The notes under the pieces: model-generated
The model's database searches: none
The model's input: the letters and a program-made list of their open reading frames with translations, nothing else
What the model was told of the DNA's origin: nothing
Assembly: GCA_017255395.1 (NCBI GenBank)
Contig: JAFKDC010000009.1
Coordinates: 62,001-126,000 of the forward strand
Source: Enemella evansiae
Lineage (GTDB): Bacteria > Pseudomonadota > Alphaproteobacteria > Rhodobacterales > Rhodobacteraceae
Reading direction: 5' to 3'
Length of the DNA: 64,000 nucleotides
Program-made: the position numbers and the translations under genes
Part shown: positions 7,463-15,548 of the stretch, piece after piece
Position numbering within the stretch: the first letter of the stretch is position 1
Layout: the number at the start of each line of letters is the position of its first letter

Positions 7463-8769
7463 GTGTTAACCTCCTCTTTCTTGTCGCGACGCATCCAGGC
7501 GCCCAGCACCACTTCCTTGAATTCTTCGTAGGTCGTGTCGAAGCTTTGTCGCGCGCGCTTCCATGTTTCGCGCGTCATTTGTCGATAATCCTGCTCGTAG
7601 ACCGACATCTGGAAACGCCCGGATTGCTCGACCGCCCGGGTCATCTCGATCGCATTGCGACAGACATCGGCGCCGAACACATTGCGAAAGGCTTCCATCA
7701 TCGCGACATGCAAGGGGTTGGAGGCCTCGAACCGGGTCATCAGCAACCGGATGTCGTCGAATTGCTTGGGCAGGGTGATCCCTGCATCCTGCGCAATCCG
7801 CGCATAGCCTTCCGAGATATCCTCTAGCGCGTCGCCCAGCTGGCCCAGGAAGCTTGTGGTGCTGTCGTATTCCCAGTAGCCGGGGCCCGAGGGGATATAG
7901 AGGATATCCGCCGCGAAGGCCGCGTTCAGCGACTGGTAGCCAATGGCGGGCGGACAGTCGAAGATGATCAGATCGAACTGGTCTTCCGGCAGTTCGTCCA
8001 GATAGCGCGCAACGCAGCCGAAAAAGCTCCAGGCCTTGTGCATCGCGCGGTACTGGGCGCTGGCGAATTCGACGAAAGCGGCGTTGGCGCAGGAGGGAAT
8101 GATATCGATGGTGGGCCAGGCGGTTTTCTGGATGAAGTCCTGAACCCGCTGGGCGCCGATGGACTGGACGTCTTCGGGCAGTTCGTCAGCGGCGGGGTAG
8201 GGGCAATCCGCCGGATCGTCATAGGCGGCAGCGATGCGGTCGGCCTCGCGGCAGAGATCGCGGCACATGATGCCCCAGACGGTGTTCCATTCCTTGACCT
8301 CGACCAGCCCCATCGAATGGGTCAACGTGGCCTGCGGATCGAAATCGACCACAAGCACCCGGTAGCCATCCAGCGCGGCGGCATTGGCCAGATGCTGGGC
8401 GACCACGGTCTTTCCCACGCCGCCCTTGAAGTTCGACACCGCCACGCGCATCGCCCGGCCCGCCGGACGATGCGGCAGCAAAGTCTTGCCCCGGAAGCGG
8501 ATACGGCGGCGCAACTCGTTGATCTCTGCCAGCGAGAACCAGCGCTGACGCCCGTCCTCCTCTGTCGATCCCTGCGGCAGCGAGGGGTCATCGGCCAGCT
8601 TCTTGCGCAGCGTATCGGCGGGGACATGAAACATGAACTGGCTGATTTCCCAGATCGAGAAGGGCCGGAGGGATTTCTCCTCGGCCGGGGAAAAGGTCGC
8701 CTTCCGAACTGCCGCCTGCTGGGCAAGGCTGCGTTCGTTCATGGCTTGTAGGTTGGAATGATCTCGCAT
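7459..8769 (-). CDS. parA: ParA/RepA-type partition ATPase
   Basis: Plasmid-partition ATPase of the larger, RepABC-like type with an N-terminal regulatory region. A MerR-like DNA-binding segment (about residues 40-100: FSIWEISQFMFHVPADTLRKKL) precedes the deviant Walker A KGGVGKT, Walker A' (VVDFDPQAT) and Walker B (IIFDCPPAIGY). The open frame extends to 8862, but ATG 8769 has a GAGG-like site in front and gives 436 residues; ATG 8742 is an alternative. It overlaps parB and is divergent from the DnaA-like initiator, with the putative origin in between. Confidence 0.92.
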   Translation of the reverse strand: MRDHSNLQAMNERSLAQQAAVRKATFSPAEEKSLRPFSIWEISQFMFHVPADTLRKKLADDPSLPQGSTEEDGRQRWFSLAEINELRRRIRFRGKTLLPHRPAGRAMRVAVSNFKGGVGKTVVAQHLANAAALDGYRVLVVDFDPQATLTHSMGLVEVKEWNTVWGIMCRDLCREADRIAAAYDDPADCPYPAADELPEDVQSIGAQRVQDFIQKTAWPTIDIIPSCANAAFVEFASAQYRAMHKAWSFFGCVARYLDELPEDQFDLIIFDCPPAIGYQSLNAAFAADILYIPSGPGYWEYDSTTSFLGQLGDALEDISEGYARIAQDAGITLPKQFDDIRLLMTRFEASNPLHVAMMEAFRNVFGADVCRNAIEMTRAVEQSGRFQMSVYEQDYRQMTRETWKRARQSFDTTYEEFKEVVLGAWMRRDKKEEVNT

Positions 8770-8906
8770 GACCTCGCTCGCGTTATGTGGTATTTGCCCC
8801 TGAATAACCGGATTTCGCGAAAGCGCAAAACGCAGAAACCACAGAACTGCTATTTTTCGCAAGCAGGGGCCGGATTACGGGATTTTCGTGGGGCTACTGC
8901 AACGGT

Positions 8907-9035
8907 TAGGGTGACAGCCGAAGGCGATCCGCAGGATATAGGGTGACACTGGCGGGCTATTAAGGTGTCACCAGCGTGTCCCCCATATCCTATATACCGA
9001 TTTTTTCTTCTTTTTTAGAAATTGCATCGACGCTC
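8907..9035. other. Putative replication origin: iteron-like repeats plus AT-rich element
   Basis: TAGGGTGACA occurs twice in direct orientation (8907-8916 and 8939-8948), followed by inverted relatives TGTCACC (8966-8972) and GTGTCCCCCAT (8976-8986). A T-rich stretch (9001-9017) with few G/C then follows, as expected for a DNA unwinding element. The block sits directly upstream of the DnaA-like initiator gene and between it and parAB. That arrangement is typical of iteron-type plasmid origins; function is inferred. Confidence 0.6.
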
Positions 9036-9045
9036 CCGTACTTAA

Positions 9046-9067
9046 CCCGTTGTTGACAAAAAACGGG
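9046..9067. promoter_or_regulatory. Dyad CCCGTT-N10-AACGGG embedding a TTGACA -35 element
   Basis: The inverted repeat (9046-9051 and 9062-9067) flanks TTGACA at 9053-9058, about 80 bases upstream of the initiator start. A weak -10 candidate lies near 9075-9080. The arrangement would suit autoregulation of the initiator gene by a dimeric DNA-binding protein. Inference from position and symmetry only. Confidence 0.45.
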
Positions 9068-9135
9068 ATTAGTGAACACTGAGGACAGAACGGGAATCGG
9101 ACGCAGAGACGGTCTCGGCACAAGAGGTGGCAGTC

Positions 9136-9849
9136 ATGGACGCTCGGCGTTTCACCGGCCCGCAGGCCGGCTCTCAGAAATACGACCTGCTGACAGCGAT
9201 GTCGGTTGCCGGGTTGAACGGAACACCGGGGTTTCAGACCTCGATGCTGCGACTCGTGGCACTGGTCACCGCCCGATACAACTGGAGCCGTGACGAGCTG
9301 ACCGTCGGTCAGCGGGAAATGGCGCGGCTTTGGTCCGTGGATGAACGCACGGTCAAGCGTGAGATCAAGAGGCTGACCGCCGCCTCGATCCTGCTGCAAC
9401 TGAGGCCCGGGGTGCGGGGCAGGGTGGCGGCCTATCGGCTGAACATCGCAGAAATTCATCGGTTGAGTGCCCCGGTCTGGGATCGCGTCGGGCCGGATTA
9501 TTTGGAGCGTATGACACAGCAGGCGCCCAAGCCGATCCCGGAAAAGGTCGTGCACGTGGACTTCGCCACGTCCGAGGCGCGCGCCGGGACAGCGGTGGCG
9601 CAGCCGCCTGCGGCCGGTCCGGCCGATCCCTGGGCCCTCACCCTGTCACGGCTTGCGGCGCTGGAACCGGCCCTGCACCGCAGCTGGTTTTCGGCCCTGT
9701 CGATGGCGGGCTACGAGACCGGGGTCCTGATGCTGCGCGCCCCCACGCGGTTCCTTGCGCAATATGTGCAGACACATCACCTGAAACTGCTGACCGGAAC
9801 GGCGCAGCTGTCTTTTCCCGGATTGCGGCGGATCGAAATCTCGGTGTGA
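9136..9849 (+). CDS. DnaA-like plasmid replication initiator
   Basis: Initiator of the 'DnaA-like' plasmid class described in Rhodobacterales, 237 residues. The N-terminal two thirds contain a winged-helix region (LTVGQREMARLWSVDERTVK, then REIKRLTAASILLQLRPG). The C terminus resembles the N-terminal domain I of DnaA: WALTLSRLAALEPALHRSWF, with later segments VLMLRAPTRFLAQYVQTHHL. No AAA+ ATPase domain is present, as usual for this class. ATG 9136 with AAGAGG about eight bases upstream is preferred over the GTG at 9127. Together with parAB it defines this DNA as an extrachromosomal replicon. Confidence 0.88.
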   Translation: MDARRFTGPQAGSQKYDLLTAMSVAGLNGTPGFQTSMLRLVALVTARYNWSRDELTVGQREMARLWSVDERTVKREIKRLTAASILLQLRPGVRGRVAAYRLNIAEIHRLSAPVWDRVGPDYLERMTQQAPKPIPEKVVHVDFATSEARAGTAVAQPPAAGPADPWALTLSRLAALEPALHRSWFSALSMAGYETGVLMLRAPTRFLAQYVQTHHLKLLTGTAQLSFPGLRRIEISV

Positions 9850-9962
9850 CCTTTCGGGATGCAAGCGGCAGGCGGCGGGTGATCGCCCGGGCGTCGTGAC
9901 GGGTATAGCAGCACGGCCAGCCCCCTGCGCCGAAGGCGGTCGCAAGAGACAAGAGGACAACC

Positions 9963-10796
9963 ATGACCGAGGACAGCATCCAATGGCTGGATACCGTGAC
10001 CAAGCTGGGCCCCGGCCATGCCGGGCAGGTTGTGGTGGCGGCGTCCCATGGCGGGGAATACGCCGCCTATTGCGCCGCCCGCGCGCAGGTCAGGGCGGTG
10101 ATCTTCAACGATGCCGGGGTGGGGAAAGAGTCCGAGGGCATCCACGCGATCGGCTATTTCGGCAAGCTGGGGGTCCCGGCTGCGGCGACCTCGCATCTTT
10201 CGGCGCGGATCGGGGACGGGCAGGACCACCACGACACCGGCGTCATCTCTTACGTCAACGCGGCGGCAGCACGGATCGGTTGCAGGGTGGGCCAAAGCAC
10301 GCAGGACTGTGCCGGGTATATGCGATCCGCGAAGGCCTTCGGCTACGCGGTTCCGGCGAAGGCCGAGAGCCGTGCCCAGATCGCGGGGGGAAACGGTCGC
10401 CCCGGCATCGTCGTGATCGACTCGCTGGCGCTGCTGACGCCAGAGGACGCCGGGTCGATCATGGTCACCGGTTCGCATGGGGCGTTGCTTCCCACGGACA
10501 GCCGGATCCTGATGAACGGCGACGCCCGGGGTGTGCTGCTGTGCGACGCGGGGTTTGGCAAGGAGGGGATCGGGGTCCGCCGCGTGATGGCTCTGGACGA
10601 TCACGGCAAGCCCGGCGCCTCGGTCTCGGTCACCAGCGCGCGCATCGGCAATGCGCAGTCGGTGCTCGAAACCGGCATCCTGTCCTTCGTCAACCAGACC
10701 GCTGCCGGGCTTGGCGCGTATGTGGGCATGACCGCCCGGCAGTATGTTACGCTGCTACAGGAAAGGCTCGCCGCCGACGCTTTGGGTCGGCCATGA
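9963..10796 (+). CDS. Conserved-looking protein of unknown function with an internal duplication
   Basis: I do not recognise this 277-residue protein. It is built from two related halves about 145 residues apart: SHG at 28 and 171, (N/C)DAG(V/F)GK at 49-55 and 194-200, SARIG at 80 and 225, and TG(V/I)(I/L)S(Y/F)VN at 92 and 237. The repeated SHG, DAG and SARIG motifs look like ligand or metal-binding loops. There is no signal peptide or membrane helix. The start has AGAGG upstream. It follows the initiator gene by 113 bases, so it may belong to the plasmid backbone or start the next module. Confidence 0.75.
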   Translation: MTEDSIQWLDTVTKLGPGHAGQVVVAASHGGEYAAYCAARAQVRAVIFNDAGVGKESEGIHAIGYFGKLGVPAAATSHLSARIGDGQDHHDTGVISYVNAAAARIGCRVGQSTQDCAGYMRSAKAFGYAVPAKAESRAQIAGGNGRPGIVVIDSLALLTPEDAGSIMVTGSHGALLPTDSRILMNGDARGVLLCDAGFGKEGIGVRRVMALDDHGKPGASVSVTSARIGNAQSVLETGILSFVNQTAAGLGAYVGMTARQYVTLLQERLAADALGRP

Positions 10797-10938
10797 GGTG
10801 GCGCCTTTGCAGAGGCCCCGCGGCAAGGAGGGGTGCTGAGGGCGTGGAAAGCGCAACCGGGCGCAGCCCCCGGCTGCCGGTGATGGAACCGGGTCGGAGA
10901 CACTTTTGATCATGGGACAGGGGCCTGCCATCCCCGCG

Positions 10939-12276
10939 CTACGGTGCGGTAGGGCTGGCCATCGGCAGCACCACCACAAGGCGGGCGCCGCCCAGGATTT
11001 CCGACTGGTCGAGGCGGAGCGTGCCGTCCAGCGCGTCGATCCGTTCGCGCATGCCCATCAGGCCGCGCCCCTCGGTCCAGCCGGCGCGTGGGCCATGGCC
11101 GTCGTCCTCGACGCTCAGGCGCAGGCCGCCGGTTTGCGTGGCCGTCAGCGTGATGCGGATATGACGGGGCTGGCTGTGGCGCAGGGCGTTTGTCAGGGCC
11201 TCCTGAAGCACCCGGTAAAGCGTGCCATCCGCCATGTCGCCGGTCCGGGGCAGGGGGGCCGGGCAGACAAGGTCGAAACGGACATCCGGGTGCGCGTCGG
11301 CGTGGTCACCGACAAGGTCCGTCAGCACGTCGCGCAGGGGCAGCTGTCCGATGGTCGAGGGCCGCAGCGTATCCAGAACCCGCCTGTTGATCCGGCGCAT
11401 GTCGGTGACGAGCCGCTCGATCCCGGCGGCTCGCTCTGGTGCCGAGGCCGGGTCGGCGCGCAGGCCCTCTGCCATGACGCTCAACCCGAAGAGGCAGGGG
11501 CCCATTTCGTCGTGCAGGTCACGGGCCAGCGCGCGGCGTTCGTCTTCACGCAGGGCCAGCAGTTTTGCCGACAGGGTCTTTCGGTCTGCCTCGGCGCGTT
11601 GCAGGGACGCGGCCAGCCGGTCGATCCGGTCGCCGATGGGCCGCAGGTCGGGTGTGCCGATGGCCGCCGCCCGGCTGCCGTAGTCGCCCGACTGCAGGCG
11701 CATCAGCACGGTTTCGAGCTGGCGCAGCGGGTCTAGCGCCCGCCGCACAAACATCCCCGACAGCAGCAGCAGCGCAAGCGTGGCGAGGCTCCAGACCAGA
11801 AAGAGCGCCGCGACATCCTCCCATACCTCGGCGGCTTCGTCCCCGGGGCTGGCCGCGATTTCGATCATGCCGCGGGGCTCTGTGTCAGGGCCAGCGACCG
11901 GAACGGTGACCGGGCCGATATCCGGCGCGACCCAGTTCAGGAACCAATCCGGCACCGTTTCTTCCCCGGCCCCTTGTCCTGCCGGTAACAGGAGTGGCAC
12001 GGCGGGGCCTTCGTCCGACGGCCGATAGCGGATGCGAACGTGTCGGGGTCGGAGGATGGCGCCGCGCAGGTCCACCAGGACTCTGCCCGGCTCCGCCACC
12101 CGATGCGCCACGACGTCCCGAATCAGGATCGCGGCGCTGTCCTGTGCCGCAAGGACCTCACGCGCGATCGCGGTGCGGGCGTTCAGCAAGAGGACGGCGC
12201 CAGCGCCCGCCATGACGACCAGATGCACCGCGGCGATCACCAGCAGGACGCGCGCTGCAAGCCGGATGCGGTGCAT
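10939..12276 (-). CDS. Membrane sensor histidine kinase (NarX/HisKA_3 type)
   Basis: Membrane-bound kinase, 445 residues: first helix about 8-31, a periplasmic region to about 152, second helix about 155-176, a HAMP linker, a HisKA_3 dimerisation segment with the phospho-acceptor His255 (ARDLHDEMG), and a HATPase domain (LQEALTNALRHSQ, the VEDDGHG box, GRGLMGMRERI). GGGAGGAG lies upstream of the ATG. It stands at one end of the PQQ alcohol-oxidation module, whose other end holds a LuxR-type response regulator (18581); HisKA_3 kinases pair with such regulators, so the two are probably partners. Confidence 0.9.
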   Translation of the reverse strand: MHRIRLAARVLLVIAAVHLVVMAGAGAVLLLNARTAIAREVLAAQDSAAILIRDVVAHRVAEPGRVLVDLRGAILRPRHVRIRYRPSDEGPAVPLLLPAGQGAGEETVPDWFLNWVAPDIGPVTVPVAGPDTEPRGMIEIAASPGDEAAEVWEDVAALFLVWSLATLALLLLSGMFVRRALDPLRQLETVLMRLQSGDYGSRAAAIGTPDLRPIGDRIDRLAASLQRAEADRKTLSAKLLALREDERRALARDLHDEMGPCLFGLSVMAEGLRADPASAPERAAGIERLVTDMRRINRRVLDTLRPSTIGQLPLRDVLTDLVGDHADAHPDVRFDLVCPAPLPRTGDMADGTLYRVLQEALTNALRHSQPRHIRITLTATQTGGLRLSVEDDGHGPRAGWTEGRGLMGMRERIDALDGTLRLDQSEILGGARLVVVLPMASPTAP

Positions 12277-12408
12277 GGTCTCCTCCCTTGGTCGCGGTTC
12301 GCAGGGGTCACGCTATCCTGAAAAGGGGCGCCGTGCCGATGGGACATTGGTTCTGGTCATGCCGTCTGTTCCCGGTATCGGATGCCCTAATATCCCGGGC
12401 GGCGGGGC

Positions 12409-12966
12409 CTAGTTCTGCAGGGGCAGGGGGTCTAGGGGCACCAGAGGCAGCCCCTCTGCCTGCCAGTCGTCCACGCCGCCGGGATACCACCGGGCGTCGT
12501 AGCCAAGCGCCCGGACCCTCTGGACGGCGTTCCAGCTGAGCCAGCAATCGAGCTGGCAAAAGACGATGACCGGGGCATCGCGGCTGGCGTGCTCCTCCAG
12601 CGCCGCATGCAGGTAGGCGTCGGCCCAGGCCTCTGTCGTGCCCCAGCCGACGACCGGCAACCAGAGCGCTCCGGGCAGGCTTTCATGGCGCTCGGGGTGA
12701 AGCCAGGTGCCGTTTGCGGCGATCTCGAAGGTCCGCAGCGGGTGGACGTCCAGCAGCGTCGCGCCCTGCGCCGCAAGGGCCTGCACCCGGGCGGTCGACA
12801 GGGCGGGAATGCCCTCTGGCGGGGCGGGGATCGGGGCGCGGTACTGCGCCATCCGGTAGCCGCTGAAAGGATCGAACAGCGGCGCCTCGGCCAGCGCGGG
12901 TGAGGCAGACAGGATCACGGCAAAGATCCGGGAAAAAACGGCAATCGGATAGGGAGCTTTTGGCAT
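12409..12966 (-). CDS. PQQ-catabolism-associated CXXXCW-motif rhodanese-like protein
   Basis: Exported rhodanese-fold protein, 185 residues, with a signal peptide (about 1-26, ending ALA-EA). The segment VIVFCQLDCWLSWNAVQRVRALGY carries the Cys-x3-Cys-Trp motif and the WN.V/A.R context that define the family found with PQQ-dependent alcohol metabolism. It is divergent from the cytochrome c550 gene with 128 bases between the starts, so a shared control region is likely. Its biochemical role in the family is not established; redox or cofactor handling in the periplasm is a common suggestion. Confidence 0.85.
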   Translation of the reverse strand: MPKAPYPIAVFSRIFAVILSASPALAEAPLFDPFSGYRMAQYRAPIPAPPEGIPALSTARVQALAAQGATLLDVHPLRTFEIAANGTWLHPERHESLPGALWLPVVGWGTTEAWADAYLHAALEEHASRDAPVIVFCQLDCWLSWNAVQRVRALGYDARWYPGGVDDWQAEGLPLVPLDPLPLQN

Positions 12967-13094
12967 TACGCAAATGATAACAGTGCATTAGACCTTTTGA
13001 CAGTATACCGTCAGACCTGCCCCCGGCAACGTGAAAGGGTGGCGTCCCGGTCGTGGGCCGCCCTGCCAACCGCCGCCAACAGGGGTCGTCCTCA

Positions 13095-13778
13095 ATGCTG
13101 TCCAAACCAATCCTGTCCGCCTGCCTTGCAAGCCTCATCGGTCTCGCCGTGCCACAGGCCGCGCTGGCTCATGGCGATGCCGCGCCGCAGGCCGTGGACA
13201 CCACCGGCCTGCCCGATCTGCCCGAAGAGATGGCCTTGGAAAACCCGTGGCGCGAGGCGGACGGAGACCTGCTGATGACCGCCGTCGAGATCGGCGCGAA
13301 GGGCTTTAACAGCAACTGCGCGCGCTGCCACGGGCTCGAGGCGATCTCGGGCGGTCTGGCGCCCGACCTGCGGTTTCTCGAGGCCGACGGCTGGGGCGAC
13401 GAGTGGTATCTCGACCGGGTCCTGAACGGCTATGAGCAGAACGGTGCGGTCAAAATGCCGCCCTTTGCCGACATCCTCAGCCAGGAAGCGATCTGGGCCA
13501 TCCGAACCTACGTCGAGACGCGCCCCGACGATCAGGAACTGGCCGACCGCCAGGACGAGCTGCACGCGTTGAAAGAGCGGATCGACGGGCTGAAGGCGGA
13601 TGCCTCGGGTGCCATCGACGTGGCGGGCGCGCTGACCGAGCTGGGCGAAAGCTTCGAGGCGCTGTCCGGCGCGCCCAGATCGGTGACCGCGCTGGAAGAG
13701 GCGGCCTGGCTGTTGCGGGCGGAACCGCCGCGGGTGAACGCCGCTTCGGATGCGCTTCTGGGCATCCTGCGGGACTGA
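13095..13778 (+). CDS. pedF: Cytochrome c550 (PedF-like)
   Basis: Periplasmic electron acceptor for a quinoprotein alcohol dehydrogenase. A signal peptide (about 1-24, ending ALA-HG) is followed by the haem motif CARCH in NSNCARCHGLEAISGGLAPDLR, a hallmark of the PedF group, and a later Met (VKMPPF) as candidate axial ligand. The C-terminal third, from about residue 150, is a helical, probably coiled extension (ELHALKERIDGLKAD). ATG 13095 was chosen because the signal peptide begins there. The SoxYZ-like gene follows after 6 bases. Confidence 0.88.
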   Translation: MLSKPILSACLASLIGLAVPQAALAHGDAAPQAVDTTGLPDLPEEMALENPWREADGDLLMTAVEIGAKGFNSNCARCHGLEAISGGLAPDLRFLEADGWGDEWYLDRVLNGYEQNGAVKMPPFADILSQEAIWAIRTYVETRPDDQELADRQDELHALKERIDGLKADASGAIDVAGALTELGESFEALSGAPRSVTALEEAAWLLRAEPPRVNAASDALLGILRD

Positions 13779-13784
13779 CGCGCC

Positions 13785-14537
13785 ATGTCCGCCCTGCTCA
13801 CCCAGCTTTTGCCCGGAGGCGGCCCCGTCCGACAGGACTCGGCCCCCGGGCAGGCCGATCCGTGGGACAGCGGCATGTGGCCGCTGCACCGGGCGGACTG
13901 GCTGGGCGACCCGGCGGACTGGCGCAATGACGCCGCCGTCGTGGTGCTGGGGCCCGAGGCGGCAGAGGATGCGATGCATGTGCCCTTCACGCTGGACGCG
14001 ACCGGCGTGGGTGCGGTCGAACGGATCGTTGTCACCATCGACTACAGCCCGATCCCGCAGGTGCTGACCTTCTGGCCGGGCCGCGCGCGGCCGCTGCTGG
14101 GCTTCGGCGTGAAGTACGAATCCGGCAGCCCCCTGCGGGCCTCGGTCCAGCGCGCCGGGGGCGGCTGGCGGATGGGCGCGCATTACGTGTCGGCCACGGG
14201 CGGGGGCTGCACCGCGCCCGCCGCCGCGCATGGACAGCCCGACTGGCAGGAGGGCTTTGGCGAGATGCGGGCGCGGCTTTGGCCCGACACCGGGCGATTG
14301 CGCGTCTGGCTGCGTCACCCGCAGGACACCGGGTTGGCGCCGGGTATTGCCGCGCACCATCTGACCGAGATGGTGCTGGAGGATGACGCGGGGCAGATCG
14401 CCCGGCTGGAATTGCACGCGCCGGTCGAAGAGAACCCGGCGTTGACCTTCCTGCTGCCCGAGGAGGTCTCTGGCCCGGTCACGATCCGGGCGCGCGACAC
14501 CATGGGCTACCGCTTTGCCGGAGAGGTGGCGGCATGA
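13785..14537 (+). CDS. Quinoprotein dehydrogenase-associated SoxYZ-like carrier protein
   Basis: Resembles a fusion of SoxY-like and SoxZ-like halves, 250 residues. The SoxY-like part ends near ATGGGCTAP, where the cysteine matches the position of the SoxY carrier cysteine; the SoxZ-like part follows (VWLRHPQDTGLAPG, HHLTEMVLEDD). This type of protein accompanies PQQ-dependent dehydrogenases and is thought to be part of a relay system. No signal peptide is obvious at the chosen start (MSALLTQLL), which is odd for a Sox-type carrier, so the true start or export route is uncertain. It overlaps the next gene by 4 bases. Confidence 0.8.
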   Translation: MSALLTQLLPGGGPVRQDSAPGQADPWDSGMWPLHRADWLGDPADWRNDAAVVVLGPEAAEDAMHVPFTLDATGVGAVERIVVTIDYSPIPQVLTFWPGRARPLLGFGVKYESGSPLRASVQRAGGGWRMGAHYVSATGGGCTAPAAAHGQPDWQEGFGEMRARLWPDTGRLRVWLRHPQDTGLAPGIAAHHLTEMVLEDDAGQIARLELHAPVEENPALTFLLPEEVSGPVTIRARDTMGYRFAGEVAA

Positions 14538-15499
14538 CCCCCGCCCGCCAGATCCGCCGCCGCGCCTTGCTGAAGGCCGGGATCGCCGGGACGGCGAGCC
14601 TTGCCCTGCCGCTGGCCGCTGTCGCCGCGCGCAGCTACGGCTTCGAGGCGGCAGAGGTCGCGGACGGCGTCTGGCTGATCGCGGGCGCGCAGGACAGCCT
14701 GAACCGCGACAATGGCGGGGCGATCGCCAACACCGTGCTGCTGAGGACGGGGCAGGGGGCCATTGTCATCGATACCGGATCGACCGCGCTGATGGGCGCC
14801 GAGATCCGGGCCTTTGCGGACCAGCGCCTTGGCGGGGTCGCGGCCACGCTGATCACTCACCACCACCCGGACCACTGGTTCGGCAACGCCGCCTTTGCCG
14901 ATGCGCCGATCCTGTCGCTGGGGCCGACCGCGCAGGCCGCGGCGCTGAACGGGCAGGGCTACTCGGACGCGCTCTACAGCATCCTCGGGCCGTGGATGTC
15001 GGGCACGACCCCGGTGCCGCCGCAGTCGCCGGTGCAGCCCGGCGCGCAGAGCCTTGCGGGCCGCGCCCTGACGCTGATGCCGCTGGCGGGGCACACAGAG
15101 GCGGACCTTGCGATCCTTGATGCGGAGACCGGCACGCTGATCGCGGGCGACCTGCTGTTCCTCGACCGGGCGCCGACGCTGCCCGATGCCGACATAGCCA
15201 CCTGGCGGGCCAGCCTCGACAGTCTGCGGGCGCTTCAGCCCTCGGGCACGATCCCCGGTCACGGGCCCTTTCACCGCTCCAGCGCCGCGCTGGCGCAGAC
15301 CCGCGTCTATCTGGAGGCGACCGATGCCCGCCTGATGCAGGCCGCCGAGCTGGGCCTGACCCCGGCCGAGGCCATGGCCGCCGGGCCGGTGCCCGATTTT
15401 GCCGGATTGGGCGCCATGCCCGAGGAATATCACCGCTCCGTCGTGCAGCGATGGGCGGATTACGAACAGCGTGCGCTGACAACGATCAGCGACGCCTGA
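14534..15499 (+). CDS. Quinoprotein relay system zinc metallo-hydrolase (MBL fold)
   Basis: Exported metallo-beta-lactamase-fold protein, 321 residues. The N terminus RQIRRRALLKAG with a following hydrophobic stretch reads as a Tat signal. Zinc ligands: HHHPDH, AGHTEAD and GDLLFLD, with GHGPFH near residue 245. The gene lies between the SoxYZ-like carrier and the quinoprotein dehydrogenase, the usual context for the 'quinoprotein relay system' metallo-hydrolases. The substrate is unknown. Confidence 0.85.
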   Translation: MTPARQIRRRALLKAGIAGTASLALPLAAVAARSYGFEAAEVADGVWLIAGAQDSLNRDNGGAIANTVLLRTGQGAIVIDTGSTALMGAEIRAFADQRLGGVAATLITHHHPDHWFGNAAFADAPILSLGPTAQAAALNGQGYSDALYSILGPWMSGTTPVPPQSPVQPGAQSLAGRALTLMPLAGHTEADLAILDAETGTLIAGDLLFLDRAPTLPDADIATWRASLDSLRALQPSGTIPGHGPFHRSSAALAQTRVYLEATDARLMQAAELGLTPAEAMAAGPVPDFAGLGAMPEEYHRSVVQRWADYEQRALTTISDA

Positions 15500-15548
15500 C
15501 CGACGGGGCGGGCCGACCCGCCGCGCAATCTTCATGGAGGAGAGAGAG

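Noticed and set aside
10395-10561. Frames inside the duplicated protein as separate genes
   Set aside because: The in-frame duplication with constant spacing supports a single protein.
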